Shown here piece by piece: positions 44,249 through 53,562 of a stretch of DNA of 64,000 nt. Under the pieces are notes generated by a model. That model was not told the DNA's origin. It did no database searches and saw nothing but the letters and a program-made list of their open reading frames with translations. This DNA comes from Fibrella arboris (GTDB taxonomy: Bacteria; Bacteroidota; Bacteroidia; Cytophagales; Spirosomataceae): positions 310,001 to 374,000 of the forward strand of contig NZ_JBGGWE010000004.1 of NCBI RefSeq assembly GCF_041321095.1, read 5' to 3'. Position numbers and translations under genes: made by a program. Numbering within the stretch: position 1 is the first letter of the stretch; the number at the start of each line of letters is the position of its first letter.

Positions 44249-45928
44249 TTATTTTCTGTACATCGGGTCGTCGCCTTTGTAGGTCAGGTACCGGAAAGAG
44301 GCTGAGCTGGTGGTTGGTTCACCCGACGAGGTAGCGTACAAACCGTACAGACAGCCGATGAAGCCGCCCGCTTCTTTGGTACTCAGGAATTTGGCATCCA
44401 CCTTATCTTCCAGGAGTTGCCAGTTCCTGGCATCTTCCGAATAGGAGAAGCTATAGGCCCCTCCCTGAGACGCGATACGCAGGCCCACTTTACCGGCCTT
44501 TGTCGTTAAGGGAACCTCCGTCAGTACTTCCATAGCCTTTTCTCTGGGTTTTCCTTTGAACAGTTGCAGCACACGTTTACCTTCCGCTATCGATTGGCAC
44601 AGGTAGTAGAAGTGACTTTCATCCTGAAAAATGATGAGGCCCGCCTTTTCCTTATCGGACTTGGGCGTGAAGCTCAGCTCCGTTTCCGCCGTGCTGTACA
44701 GATGCTGCTGCCGCTTGCCAATAAACGACGGGTTACCCATATCCATAACGGTTTCCGGCTTCAGTTTCAGGGTCAGTCCTTCTTTTTTCGACAGCGAAAA
44801 CGAGTGCTTATCCATCGTACGCATGAACAGCAATGCCGGATCCAGCTCTTTCTCGAAACGGAGCGTGTAGGCAAAATTGCCTGCTTGTGGCAGCGCGTTT
44901 TTCTGCTTCATTTCTTTCCAGGCGGCTGGGTACGTATACTGGATCACCTTGTTGTCGGGGTCGACGATCGGCCATTCATCTTTCCAGGTGACGGGCGCAA
45001 TGAATGTCTCACGGCCTGTATTGTAGTAGTCGCCTTCATACGGGCGCACGGCCAGAAAGACAGCGTACCATTTTCCGTCGGGCCCTTCGATAAACTGCGC
45101 ATGACCGGCCGACGTGATCGGGTCTTTCCGGTCGGCGGGCAGTCCGCGCTGGGTCAGAACCGGGTTGTTTTCGTAAGGCACAAAAGGACCCCAGACCGAC
45201 TTCGACCGAAAGACCACCTCTGTGTGGTTGATGGATGTACCACCTTCGGCGGCGTAGAGGTAATACCAGTCGTTCACCTTCATGATGTGCGGCGCTTCGA
45301 TCCATACGGGCTTTTTTGAGAGGTCTACCCCACCGTTGACCAGCTGTTTTTCGTCGCCCACCACTTTCAGGTTTTTGTAATCCAGCTCATAAATACGAAT
45401 CGTCCGGTGGCCCGAGTACAAAGGCTTCCGGTCGGGCGCGTCGCTGTTGTAGATGATATACGCCTTATCGGTCGCTTCATCAAAATAAAGCGATGGGTCA
45501 ATACCCTTCACCTGAGGAACTCTGACCGGGTCGCTCCACGGGCCAGCCGGATTTTTGGCCGTTACAATAAAGTTGCCATCGTGGTCGATGTCGGTGCAGG
45601 TGACGTAGAAGGTGCCTTTGTAATAGTGGATGGCGGGCGCAAAAAGACCGCGGGTCATGCGTTCACCCATGAAATCCAGCTGCGACGGGCGGTCGATCAC
45701 ATTGCCAACCTGCTTCCAGTTTTTCATGTCTTTGCTGTGCAGGACCGGAATACCGGGAAAGTACGAAAACGTGGAATTGACCAGATAGTAATCAGTCCCC
45801 ACCCGCACGATGCTGGGGTCGGGGTAGAAGCCGGTCAGGATAGGGTTGACCAGCGTGGTTTGAGCGAAACCCGTATGGGTCAGACTAAGGCAAAGGGCCG
45901 TATAGGCGGCAATCAGGTATTTATGCAT
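44249..45928 (-). CDS. GH43 beta-xylosidase/arabinofuranosidase with GH43_C2 module
   Basis: 559 residues with a signal peptide. The base Asp is in GFYPDPSIVRVGTDYYLVNS, the middle Asp in VKGIDPSLYFDEATDKAY, and the acid Glu in VWIEAPHIMKVNDWYYLY. The N-terminal propeller (about 25-330) is followed by a concanavalin-like domain (about 350-550). The pattern fits GH43 beta-xylosidases acting on arabinoxylan fragments. The stop codon touches the GH127 start, so the two are translationally linked. Confidence 0.92.
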   Translation of the reverse strand: MHKYLIAAYTALCLSLTHTGFAQTTLVNPILTGFYPDPSIVRVGTDYYLVNSTFSYFPGIPVLHSKDMKNWKQVGNVIDRPSQLDFMGERMTRGLFAPAIHYYKGTFYVTCTDIDHDGNFIVTAKNPAGPWSDPVRVPQVKGIDPSLYFDEATDKAYIIYNSDAPDRKPLYSGHRTIRIYELDYKNLKVVGDEKQLVNGGVDLSKKPVWIEAPHIMKVNDWYYLYAAEGGTSINHTEVVFRSKSVWGPFVPYENNPVLTQRGLPADRKDPITSAGHAQFIEGPDGKWYAVFLAVRPYEGDYYNTGRETFIAPVTWKDEWPIVDPDNKVIQYTYPAAWKEMKQKNALPQAGNFAYTLRFEKELDPALLFMRTMDKHSFSLSKKEGLTLKLKPETVMDMGNPSFIGKRQQHLYSTAETELSFTPKSDKEKAGLIIFQDESHFYYLCQSIAEGKRVLQLFKGKPREKAMEVLTEVPLTTKAGKVGLRIASQGGAYSFSYSEDARNWQLLEDKVDAKFLSTKEAGGFIGCLYGLYATSSGEPTTSSASFRYLTYKGDDPMYRK

Positions 45929-45971
45929 GAGGTCGATAAACTGAAATTCAATCGTCTGAGCGAGGAGACAC

Positions 45972-48434
45972 CTATTGGGCTACCAACGAATACACTTTCC
46001 CCGGTTGGGTTGCCAAATCATACAGCATCGTTTCTTTCAATGCGGGCTGCGTCAGCTTGGCGTTGGCAACGATAATGGGCGCGGGTGTGGTCTCGATGCC
46101 GTAAAATGGATTAGGATTAGGGCCTGATGCCTGTTTCAGCGCAACACCTTTAGCTGCTTTCAGGGCATTGGGCGTCCGCACCCGAAGGTTCCCCCCCAGG
46201 TTCGACCTGATGTCAACTTTAGTCAGCTTTCCGCCTTTCCACGCCATGTTCACCACCTCGAAGCCACCCATAGCCCGCAACCCGTTGATGCTCCCGGCAG
46301 GCCAGACGTCGGGCAAGGCAGGTAGAAGATGAATGGCTCCGTCAGCGCTTTGCATGAGCATTTCAGTAATGCCGGATGTGCAGCCGAAGTTGCCATCGAT
46401 CTGAAACGGGGGGTGGGCATCGAACAGGTTATTATACGTTCCTCCTCCTTCTTTCGTGACGCCCAGCGGGGTTAGTTGATTCTGAATGAGGGTATATGCG
46501 TGATTACCATCCTGCAAACGGGCCCACCAGTTCACTTTCCAGCCCATGCTCCAGCCCGTCGATACATCGCCCCGATGAATGAGGGAGGTTCTGGCTGCGC
46601 TATACAGCTCGGGGGTCCGGTAGGGCGAAAGCTGGTTCGACGGAAACAGACCGTACAGGTGCGAAATATGGCGGTGCTTGTCGTTGGGATCGTCAATATC
46701 TTTCAGCCATTCCTGCAACTGACCGTGCTGGCCAATGTGCATGGGGGGGAGCTTGCTGCGTAGCTGCTTCAGCGTGTCGACAAAAGCGGCGTCCTGTTTC
46801 AGAAGCTCGGCCGCACGGATGGTGGTTGTGAATACATCGAAGGCAATCTGATTATCCATCGTCGTGCCCGCATCCAGCGACGAACCGCCATGAGCGGCGG
46901 GCGCATTTTCGGGCGACGTACCCGGACTCATAACCAGCCAGTGGTAGCTGGGGTGCTCAATCAGGTAGTCGGCGTAGAATTGGGCGGCTCCTTTTAGAAT
47001 GGGATAAGCCGACGCCAGGAATTTTTTATCGCCACTGTACAGGTAATGCTCCCAAAGGTGCTGGCTTGTCCAGCCGCCACCAGCCACCCACATCCCCCAC
47101 AACGCCCCGTCGATGGCACCGGTTGCGCGCCAGATGTCGGTGTTGTGATGGGCCATCCAGCCTCGGGCACCGTACATGACCCGCGCCGTTTCCCGGCCGG
47201 TCTCCGACAGGTCTTTTACCATCCGCAAAAATGGCTCGTGGAGTTCGGCCAGATTGGTTTTTTCGGCGGGCCAGTAATTCATCTGGGCGTTGATGTTGAT
47301 CGTGTACTTGCTGTCCCAGGGCGGCCGCATTTTGTTATTCCAGATGCCCTGTAAGTTGGCGGGTTGCCCACCGGGCTGCGACGACGAAATCAGCAGGTAA
47401 CGGCCATATTGGTAGTAGAGCGTAACCAGTTGCGGATCATTGACAGACCGAAAGTTTGTCAATCGCTCGTCGGTAGGCAGTTTAGCCGCCTCTGTTAAGC
47501 CCAGATCGAGGTGTACGCGGTTGAAATAGCGTTGATAGGCTCTAGTGTGCGCCTGTAGCAGACTGGCATACGACTTGGGCCACGCCTTGCTCAGGTACGT
47601 TGCCGCCCGTGCCTTCTCATCACCGCCTACGTCATTGTAGTTGTTGAAATTGGTGGCAATCGAGATGAAAATCGTGGCGGCAGTGGCGCCGCGTACAGTA
47701 AGTGCCGTGTCGCTGGCCGATAGGGAGCCGCCCTCGTTTTTAATGCGGGTTATCCCTTTGTACCTGACCAGTCCTTTGACCCCGTCATGGTCTGACGTAG
47801 TGCCGGCTATCGTCAGTTCGTTGGCTGGCGTAGTGTTAATTTCCGGTTTAGCTTGTGGCGTGGAATAGGCCGCGGAAAATGAGACTTGACCCGGCTGGCT
47901 GGCCGTCAGCCGCACTATCAGCACCTGATCGGGCCAGGAAGCCAGTACTTCCCGGGTATAGGTTACGCCATTGACCGTGTACGATGTTTTAGCAACGGCC
48001 CGTTCAATGTCCAGGTCGCGGTAATAGTTGGTATAGTTGGCGTGCCCGTCGAAGGTCAGGTGCAGGCTGCCAACTGGCTGAAACAGCTGCCCGTGCGACT
48101 TTTTGGTAATCATCGCCTGGTTAGCCAGTTGCTCGGCCTCTTTCTGCTTTCCTTCGAAGATCAGCCGCCGCACGTCGGGCAAAGCCGCCCGTGCATCGGG
48201 GTTATCGTTGCGATTTGGCCCCCCGCTCCAGACAGTGTGTTCGTTGAGCTGTATGGTTTCTCTGGGTACGTTGCCATACACCATTGCCCCCAGCCGACCA
48301 TTGCCAACCGGCAGGGCATTTTCCCAGGTCTGGCCCGAAGGTGTAGTATACCAGAGCGTCAATGGCCGCTTACTCTGCGAAAAAGAGCCGGTAGCCGATA
48401 GAGCTACTAATAGAGCGAGCAGTAGTTTCATCAA
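45972..48434 (-). CDS. GH95 alpha-L-fucosidase/galactosidase-type enzyme
   Basis: 820 residues with a signal peptide. The N-terminal domain has ENALPVGNGRLGAMVYGNV and IQLNEHTVWSGG; the catalytic (alpha/alpha)6 domain has INAQMNYWPAEKTNL and HPPFQIDGNFGCTSGI, both GH95 hallmarks. GH95 members remove alpha-1,2-fucose or alpha-L-galactose; in a xylan locus the latter side chain is plausible. It is the most upstream gene of the block, and a two-copy operator-like site lies 73-112 bp ahead of its start. Confidence 0.93.
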   Translation of the reverse strand: MMKLLLALLVALSATGSFSQSKRPLTLWYTTPSGQTWENALPVGNGRLGAMVYGNVPRETIQLNEHTVWSGGPNRNDNPDARAALPDVRRLIFEGKQKEAEQLANQAMITKKSHGQLFQPVGSLHLTFDGHANYTNYYRDLDIERAVAKTSYTVNGVTYTREVLASWPDQVLIVRLTASQPGQVSFSAAYSTPQAKPEINTTPANELTIAGTTSDHDGVKGLVRYKGITRIKNEGGSLSASDTALTVRGATAATIFISIATNFNNYNDVGGDEKARAATYLSKAWPKSYASLLQAHTRAYQRYFNRVHLDLGLTEAAKLPTDERLTNFRSVNDPQLVTLYYQYGRYLLISSSQPGGQPANLQGIWNNKMRPPWDSKYTININAQMNYWPAEKTNLAELHEPFLRMVKDLSETGRETARVMYGARGWMAHHNTDIWRATGAIDGALWGMWVAGGGWTSQHLWEHYLYSGDKKFLASAYPILKGAAQFYADYLIEHPSYHWLVMSPGTSPENAPAAHGGSSLDAGTTMDNQIAFDVFTTTIRAAELLKQDAAFVDTLKQLRSKLPPMHIGQHGQLQEWLKDIDDPNDKHRHISHLYGLFPSNQLSPYRTPELYSAARTSLIHRGDVSTGWSMGWKVNWWARLQDGNHAYTLIQNQLTPLGVTKEGGGTYNNLFDAHPPFQIDGNFGCTSGITEMLMQSADGAIHLLPALPDVWPAGSINGLRAMGGFEVVNMAWKGGKLTKVDIRSNLGGNLRVRTPNALKAAKGVALKQASGPNPNPFYGIETTPAPIIVANAKLTQPALKETMLYDLATQPGKVYSLVAQ

Positions 48435-48506
48435 TTGCAGTGAGTATCCTTGTTACCGTAAAGGGAACAATCTGCAAAAAGAGCTACGGCTTCACTAATA
48501 CTTGTG

Positions 48507-48546
48507 CTTGTCTAAATAAGACATTTACTTATCTAGATAAGTCATT
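48507..48546. promoter_or_regulatory. Two-copy operator-like repeat upstream of the xylan block
   Basis: Two 19-mers, CTTGTCTAAATAAGACATT (48507) and CTTATCTAGATAAGTCATT (48528), match at 16 of 19 positions and are spaced exactly 21 bp, two helical turns. The second contains a perfect 16 bp palindrome. It lies in the gap between fabH and the GH95 gene, 73-112 bp upstream of the GH95 start. A dimeric regulator binding the same DNA face twice would give this pattern. Confidence 0.65.
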
Positions 48547-48715
48547 GTTGGGTCAGTACCATGGGTTGTCACACCCTCGCCGTAGCGAATAAGGCTATTG
48601 GCTACGAACAACCAATCCAGTAGATCGCTGCTTTATGGGTGGGTACGCTGACTGGGCAAGTGGCCGAGCGTAACCAGTCACAAAGCAGTGAGTTACAACT
48701 TATTCAAGCCGCCAC

Positions 48716-49723
48716 CTACCAGCGAATCAGTGCTGAGGCCCAGGTGAAACCGCTCCCAAAGGCAGCCAGGCAGATAAGGTCGCCCGACTGAATACGTCCT
48801 TCGTCGAATGCTTCCGTCATGGCAATGGGGATAGAGGCGGCCGTTGTATTCCCATACCGATGAATGTTGTTGTAGATTTTCTCATTCGGCAAATTCATCT
48901 GTTGCCGAACGTATTCCGAGATTCGGATATTGGCCTGGTGCGGCACCAGCAGATCGAGGTCATCGGCTGAATAGCCATTGGCGTGGAGTGCCTCGTTGAT
49001 GACTTCCATAAATCGAACAACGGCGTGTTTAAATACCGCATTCCCGTTCATGGCTACATTGTATTCCCCTGCTTCAATGGTCTCCTGAGTCAACCAGCGG
49101 CCGTTACGACTGCTACCGGGGTCTTTCACCATCAGGTCTTCGGCATACCGGCCATCGGCGTGCAGGTGTGTGCTCAGAATTCGGTGTTCAGGGTCGGTTG
49201 TCGCCTGCACAACGGCCGCGCCGGCACCATCGCCAAAAATCACGGCTACATTACGTCCTTCCGTTGATTTGTTCAGCAGCGATGACTGAATTTCAGAACC
49301 AACGACCAGCACCGTTTTGTACATCCCTCCCTTTATGAACTGATCAGCAATGGATAAGGCATACACAAACCCGGAGCATTGTTGCCGCAGATCAATGACA
49401 GCCGTTCCCTCAAGCCCCAGCTCACGCTGCATCAAAAAAGCAGAGCCGGGAAAGTAATAATCCGGCGTGATGGTCGCGTACACGATCAGATCGACATCTG
49501 CGGCAGTTACACCGGCCCGGTCGAGCGCCATCCGGCTGGCGGCCGTGCCCATACTGGCGTTTGTGTCTTTGCCGTAAGTAAAATACCGGCGTTGCTGAAT
49601 CCCGGTCCGTTCCTGAATCCAGGCATCGGAGGTTTCCATATACTGCTTCAAATCATCGTTCGTAACGATGTTATCGGGTACGTAGAAACCCAGACCGGTT
49701 ATTTTTGAATGAATTGGTAGCAT
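48716..49723 (-). CDS. fabH: 3-oxoacyl-ACP synthase III
   Basis: 335-residue thiolase-fold enzyme. The catalytic Cys is in DLRQQCSGFVYAL near residue 115, His in PHQANIRI near 260, and Asn in YGNTTAASIP near 290. It performs the first condensation in fatty acid synthesis. The N-terminal TGLGFYVPDNIVTN and WIQERTGI are standard FabH features. Bacteroidota often carry several FabH paralogues, so this copy might serve a specialised lipid instead. It stands alone, with a 97 bp gap to purS. Confidence 0.92.
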   Translation of the reverse strand: MLPIHSKITGLGFYVPDNIVTNDDLKQYMETSDAWIQERTGIQQRRYFTYGKDTNASMGTAASRMALDRAGVTAADVDLIVYATITPDYYFPGSAFLMQRELGLEGTAVIDLRQQCSGFVYALSIADQFIKGGMYKTVLVVGSEIQSSLLNKSTEGRNVAVIFGDGAGAAVVQATTDPEHRILSTHLHADGRYAEDLMVKDPGSSRNGRWLTQETIEAGEYNVAMNGNAVFKHAVVRFMEVINEALHANGYSADDLDLLVPHQANIRISEYVRQQMNLPNEKIYNNIHRYGNTTAASIPIAMTEAFDEGRIQSGDLICLAAFGSGFTWASALIRW

Positions 49724-49820
49724 ACAAGGAGAGTCATGTACAGGTCGTGGTTGTCAGTTTTCCACTGTTTTCTTCAGTGCCCCCATACTACTGACTATAC
49801 ATAACAACTAGTTGGCCCGT

Positions 49821-50072
49821 TCAGGCTGTTTTCAGCGTAATGCTGTATTCTTCCATAATCAGGTTGGCCAGCAGTTGGCGACAGGCCGCCTCAACAGTTT
49901 CCTGCGCCTGCGCCTCGCTCTCGGCTTCCACTTCAAGGCGGATGTGTTTTCCAATCCGCACATTATCAATGGTATCCATATTCAGGTTGTGCAAACCCAG
50001 TTTAACGGCTTTACCCTGAGGGTCCAGAATTTCTTTCTGGGGCATGATGTCAATTTCGGCGAGGTATTTCAT
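49821..50072 (-). CDS. purS: Phosphoribosylformylglycinamidine synthase subunit PurS
   Basis: 83 residues starting MKYLAEIDIMPQKEILDPQGKA at ATG 50072 (an ATG at 50090 would add six atypical residues). VKLGLHNLNMDTIDNVRIGKHI is the PurS core. It bridges PurQ and PurL in the split FGAM synthase of purine synthesis. purQ and purL are not adjacent. One CAGGTACGTT word (as its complement) lies just upstream at 50119. Confidence 0.9.
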   Translation of the reverse strand: MKYLAEIDIMPQKEILDPQGKAVKLGLHNLNMDTIDNVRIGKHIRLEVEAESEAQAQETVEAACRQLLANLIMEEYSITLKTA

Positions 50073-50143
50073 AAGACAAGAAGAAGTCAACAGATAAGCG
50101 AATGAATGAAATGAGGGGAACGTACCTGAGCCCGTTCGGGTAG

Positions 50144-50869
50144 CTAACTATGAGCTGGCTTTTGGTGAACGACGATGGACAGGATGATGTATACCAGAAT
50201 GATCAGTGGAATGGCCGCAAACTGGAGCAACGCCAGCAGCAGGATCGACGCCAGCAGAAAACTGTATTTAACCTGGTTGGTCTGCCAGCCAAAGCTCTTG
50301 AACTTAAACGCCATCAATGGTAATTCCGACACCATCAGTCCAGACATAACCACGATGTAGGCGAAAAGGAAAGGTACAGACAGGAAAAAGTCGGCCAGTG
50401 GTTTTCCCACGGCCCCTGTTGCCGAGGTCATAAGGGGTAACGAGGCCACTACCAGTGCATTGGCTGGAATAGGAACGCCCAGAAACTGATCGGTCTGCCG
50501 GGTATCGATATTGAAGCGAGCCAACCGAAGCGCCCCGAAAATAGCGATGGCAAAGGCGGCATACGATTCCAGGTGCAATCGTATACCGGTGCCTGACACG
50601 CCTGGATAATTACCGCGAAGCAGTTCGAGCAGTATAAATGAGGGCAGCACACCAAACGTAACTACGTCGGCCAGTGAGTCGAGCTCTTTGCCGAACGGGC
50701 CGGATACCCCGACCATTCGCGCCACAAACCCATCGCCAAAATCGAGTATACCAGCCAGAATAATCAGCCACGACGCCGTGATCAGGTCACCTTCAGTAGC
50801 CAGTAGAATACCAATGCAACCGCAGAGCAGGTTGCCGCAGGTCATGGCGTTGGGTAGGTGTTTGAGCAT
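50144..50869 (-). CDS. pssA: CDP-diacylglycerol-serine O-phosphatidyltransferase
   Basis: 241-residue integral membrane enzyme. The CDP-alcohol phosphotransferase motif is complete: DGFVARMVGVSGPFGKEL, then DSLAD, near residues 47-70. About seven hydrophobic helices follow. It makes phosphatidylserine from CDP-diacylglycerol and serine. The family start (MLKHLPNAMTCGNLLCGCIGI) is typical of Bacteroidota PssA. It is upstream of purS on the same strand with a 71 bp gap. Confidence 0.93.
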   Translation of the reverse strand: MLKHLPNAMTCGNLLCGCIGILLATEGDLITASWLIILAGILDFGDGFVARMVGVSGPFGKELDSLADVVTFGVLPSFILLELLRGNYPGVSGTGIRLHLESYAAFAIAIFGALRLARFNIDTRQTDQFLGVPIPANALVVASLPLMTSATGAVGKPLADFFLSVPFLFAYIVVMSGLMVSELPLMAFKFKSFGWQTNQVKYSFLLASILLLALLQFAAIPLIILVYIILSIVVHQKPAHS

Positions 50870-50928
50870 ATAGAGTCAATAAAGCAGTCAGCGTGCAGCA
50901 CGGCAAAGCTAGCAACAGCTACTTAGTC

Positions 50929-51576
50929 TTACTTCTTAAGTTCTTTGGTATATGGGTTCGTCCGTTTTTCCTGCCCAATTGTCGTTGGGTCCATATGACC
51001 GGCATACACCACGTAATCATCCGGTAAGGTGTAAAATTTCGTTTGGATACTGTTCAGCAAGATGGCATGATTCCCATAGGGCAGATCGGTACGGCCTACA
51101 CTATGCTGGAAGAGCACATCGCCCCCGATAACGTACCTGTCTCTGTGGTTGATAAACGCCACGTGACCCGGCGCATGGCCCGGCGTTTCTACTACGGCCA
51201 GCTCTATACTGCCAAATCGAATGATGTCTCCCTCAGCCAGATTATGATCCCGTTCGGCATGTTCATATCCCCGGAGGCCATAGAGTTGGCAGCGCGTAGG
51301 TACGTCGTCGAGAATAGGCATGTCTTTTTCATTCAAGTACATGGCTACTCCGTATTTACGCTTTACATACGCAGCACCAAATACATGATCGAGGTGGGCA
51401 TGGGTAAGTAACAGATAGCGAACAGTCAGGTGTTGGCTGGCAATAAAGGCGGCCAATTGCTCTTTCTCTGCCTGCTCGTAACAACCGGGGTCAATGATGA
51501 CAGCGTCGTGCGTTGCGTCGTCAGCAATGACGTAGGTGTTTTCCTGAAACGGAGAGAATACGAATGATTTTACCAT
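50929..51576 (-). CDS. MBL-fold metallo-hydrolase (glyoxalase II-like)
   Basis: 215 residues. The zinc motif HxHxDH is present (LLTHAHLDHVFGA near residue 58), with TPGHAPGHVAFI near 133, GGDVLFQHSVGRTDL near 152, and a final His in YAGHMDPTTIG near 196. The arrangement matches small glyoxalase-II-like or YcbL-type hydrolases; the substrate is not inferable. A TACTTTTG box lies 10 bp upstream of the start. Confidence 0.88.
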   Translation of the reverse strand: MVKSFVFSPFQENTYVIADDATHDAVIIDPGCYEQAEKEQLAAFIASQHLTVRYLLLTHAHLDHVFGAAYVKRKYGVAMYLNEKDMPILDDVPTRCQLYGLRGYEHAERDHNLAEGDIIRFGSIELAVVETPGHAPGHVAFINHRDRYVIGGDVLFQHSVGRTDLPYGNHAILLNSIQTKFYTLPDDYVVYAGHMDPTTIGQEKRTNPYTKELKK

Positions 51577-51586
51577 GATGAGCGCA

Positions 51587-51594
51587 CAAAAGTA
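51587..51594 (-). promoter_or_regulatory. Possible -7 promoter box (TACTTTTG)
   Basis: Read on the minus strand this matches TAnnTTTG exactly. It lies only 10 bp before the MBL hydrolase ATG, which would give a very short leader; no clear -33 element is seen. Confidence 0.3.
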
Positions 51595-51681
51595 CGAAAT
51601 TGACAGCTACCTTACTTAATCCATCCCTTATTGGATTCAGTACAGAACTCATGGCCAGCTGCCACTGCGTTCTTTTTTTAG

Positions 51682-53562
51682 TTAAGCGCCTATCGGCTCA
51701 CCAGCTGGAGCTGTCGTTGGGACACACAGCCATACATGGGTCCCATTCCGGTTTTCAACGCGCAGTTCGGCATCGAGTTGGTGACTGAGGTTACGAATCA
51801 ATTGTTTACCAAACGAGCCATGGGGCGTTTGCCAGATAGCCAAATCCACACCGGGGCCGTTGTCGGCAATTTCCAGCAGCAGATTGTCCTCCCTGGCTTG
51901 TAATACTACTGTTAGCGAAGGAGTTGCCACATGCTGGAAGGCGTATTTGAATGAATTGGTCAGCACCTCGTTGATAATCAGTCCCAACGGAATAGCAATG
52001 TCGGCTTCTACGGCATCAGCCTCCAGCAACAACTGCAACTCGATCATTCGCGCGGAATAACCATAGGTATTCATCAGCGACTGAACCAGATTGCCAACGT
52101 ACTCGCGCAGATCAATGGCAGTCAGATCATTGGTCTGATAGAGACGCTGGTGAATCAGCGACATGGCATTGATCCGCTGTTGCCCCTCTCGAAACGCCTG
52201 TTTTGTCGGTCCATCTTCCGAACGGTTTGCCTGTAACTCCAACAACCCCGACACAATAGCCAGGTTGTTTTTGGCGCGGTGATGCAACTCTTTCATCAAC
52301 AGTTGCAATTGATCGGCCTGCCGTTGAATCCGTTTGCTTCCCTCGCTCAGCCGTTTTGACTGATACAGACTGACGCCCAGTAGCGACGATAACAACACAG
52401 CGCCAGCGCCCAACCCCGCCAGCTGCCAGGCACGTTGCTTATTTTCTTCGTTCAACTCCTGAATTTGAACCTCTTTTTTCTCAGCTTCATACTTTGCCGA
52501 CAGTTCCTGGATCTGGCGTTCCTTATCGGCGGTAAACAGCGTATCCTGCTGTGCTCTCGACAACCTGAATTCACGTAAGGCCAGCTGAAAATCCCCTTTT
52601 GCTTCGTACAGCTGCGACAGGGATTCGTGAACATCTGACTGAATCGCCAGTCGATCAGCAGTGCGGTTCGACAGTGCAATTGCTTTTTGGGCGTAGTCAA
52701 TACCGGCATCGAACCGGTTGAGCCCAATCAGGGCACGTGGCATATTGGCATATACCATCATGAGCGCGAAGGTGTCGCGCTGACGGGCGAAATACGAGGC
52801 ACAAGCTTCATATTGCCGAACGGCGGCGGCGTACTGCTTCAGGTTTTTCCGGGTAATTGCTGTGTTCAGCAAGGCAACGTAGTAACTCCCTTCATCGCCC
52901 GCGGCCAGCGAACGCAGGGCGGCTGTATCGGCATACGCCAATGATTGTTCCTGATGGTGAAGTTTCCCTTCCAGAATTGACAGACTGTTGTAGACACTCG
53001 CTACGAGCTCTAACTCCGTAGAATGGGCAAGCCGCTGCTCGCTGGCATAATGGAGGGCATCCATCAACGTAGTTCGTGCCTGTGTAAAATCATTATTATC
53101 CGTCTGAACCTGCCCAATCCGAAGTTTCATCAGCAGGATATAGTACTTGATCCGGGAGGCATCCGAACCGCTCTGACTAGCCAGTTGGCTGTAGGTGCGT
53201 TCGGCCTGCTGAAACCGTTTCAGTGCGGCTGGCCAGTGTCCGGCCACCCATTCCAGCTCGCCCCGCTGCTGGAGCACGTGGTTGATCAGCAAAGCTGACC
53301 CTGTTGCAGTGGCTTCTGTCTCGGCCCGTTTCAGGTACGTTAGCCCTTCGTTGTATCTGCCCGACCGGTCGTAGATTATTTTGAGCCCAAGTTTAGCCAG
53401 TTGCATCACCCGGGTTGAGTCATTGGTTATGCCAACAATGCGCAGTGAATCTTGCCGGGTAGTTTGTGCCTGAAGGGACAGCGACAGCATGATAAATGAA
53501 AGGCAGACTGCCCAGACATAACGTAAGAACATGGTAGGTGGCAACAGAAAAAATGCGGTCAA
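51682..53562 (-). CDS. TPR-containing sensor histidine kinase (HisKA_2 type)
   Basis: 626 residues. The signal sequence is followed by about six TPR units (60-340), a coiled coil, one TM helix near 380-400 (LAGLGAGAVLLSSLLGVSLY) and a HisKA_2 kinase core. The phospho-acceptor is in ELHHRAKNNLAIVSGLLELQ near residue 428. The ATP-binding region carries INEVLTNSFKYAF and IADNGPGVD. No response regulator is adjacent. The start overlaps the stop of the upstream RsmI-like gene by 4 bp (ATGA), so the two are translationally coupled. Confidence 0.92.
   Translation of the reverse strand: MTAFFLLPPTMFLRYVWAVCLSFIMLSLSLQAQTTRQDSLRIVGITNDSTRVMQLAKLGLKIIYDRSGRYNEGLTYLKRAETEATATGSALLINHVLQQRGELEWVAGHWPAALKRFQQAERTYSQLASQSGSDASRIKYYILLMKLRIGQVQTDNNDFTQARTTLMDALHYASEQRLAHSTELELVASVYNSLSILEGKLHHQEQSLAYADTAALRSLAAGDEGSYYVALLNTAITRKNLKQYAAAVRQYEACASYFARQRDTFALMMVYANMPRALIGLNRFDAGIDYAQKAIALSNRTADRLAIQSDVHESLSQLYEAKGDFQLALREFRLSRAQQDTLFTADKERQIQELSAKYEAEKKEVQIQELNEENKQRAWQLAGLGAGAVLLSSLLGVSLYQSKRLSEGSKRIQRQADQLQLLMKELHHRAKNNLAIVSGLLELQANRSEDGPTKQAFREGQQRINAMSLIHQRLYQTNDLTAIDLREYVGNLVQSLMNTYGYSARMIELQLLLEADAVEADIAIPLGLIINEVLTNSFKYAFQHVATPSLTVVLQAREDNLLLEIADNGPGVDLAIWQTPHGSFGKQLIRNLSHQLDAELRVENRNGTHVWLCVPTTAPAGEPIGA

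Noticed and set aside
49762..49779. Small CACTG/CAGTG stem between fabH and purS
   Set aside because: Five base pairs and no T tract; expected by chance.
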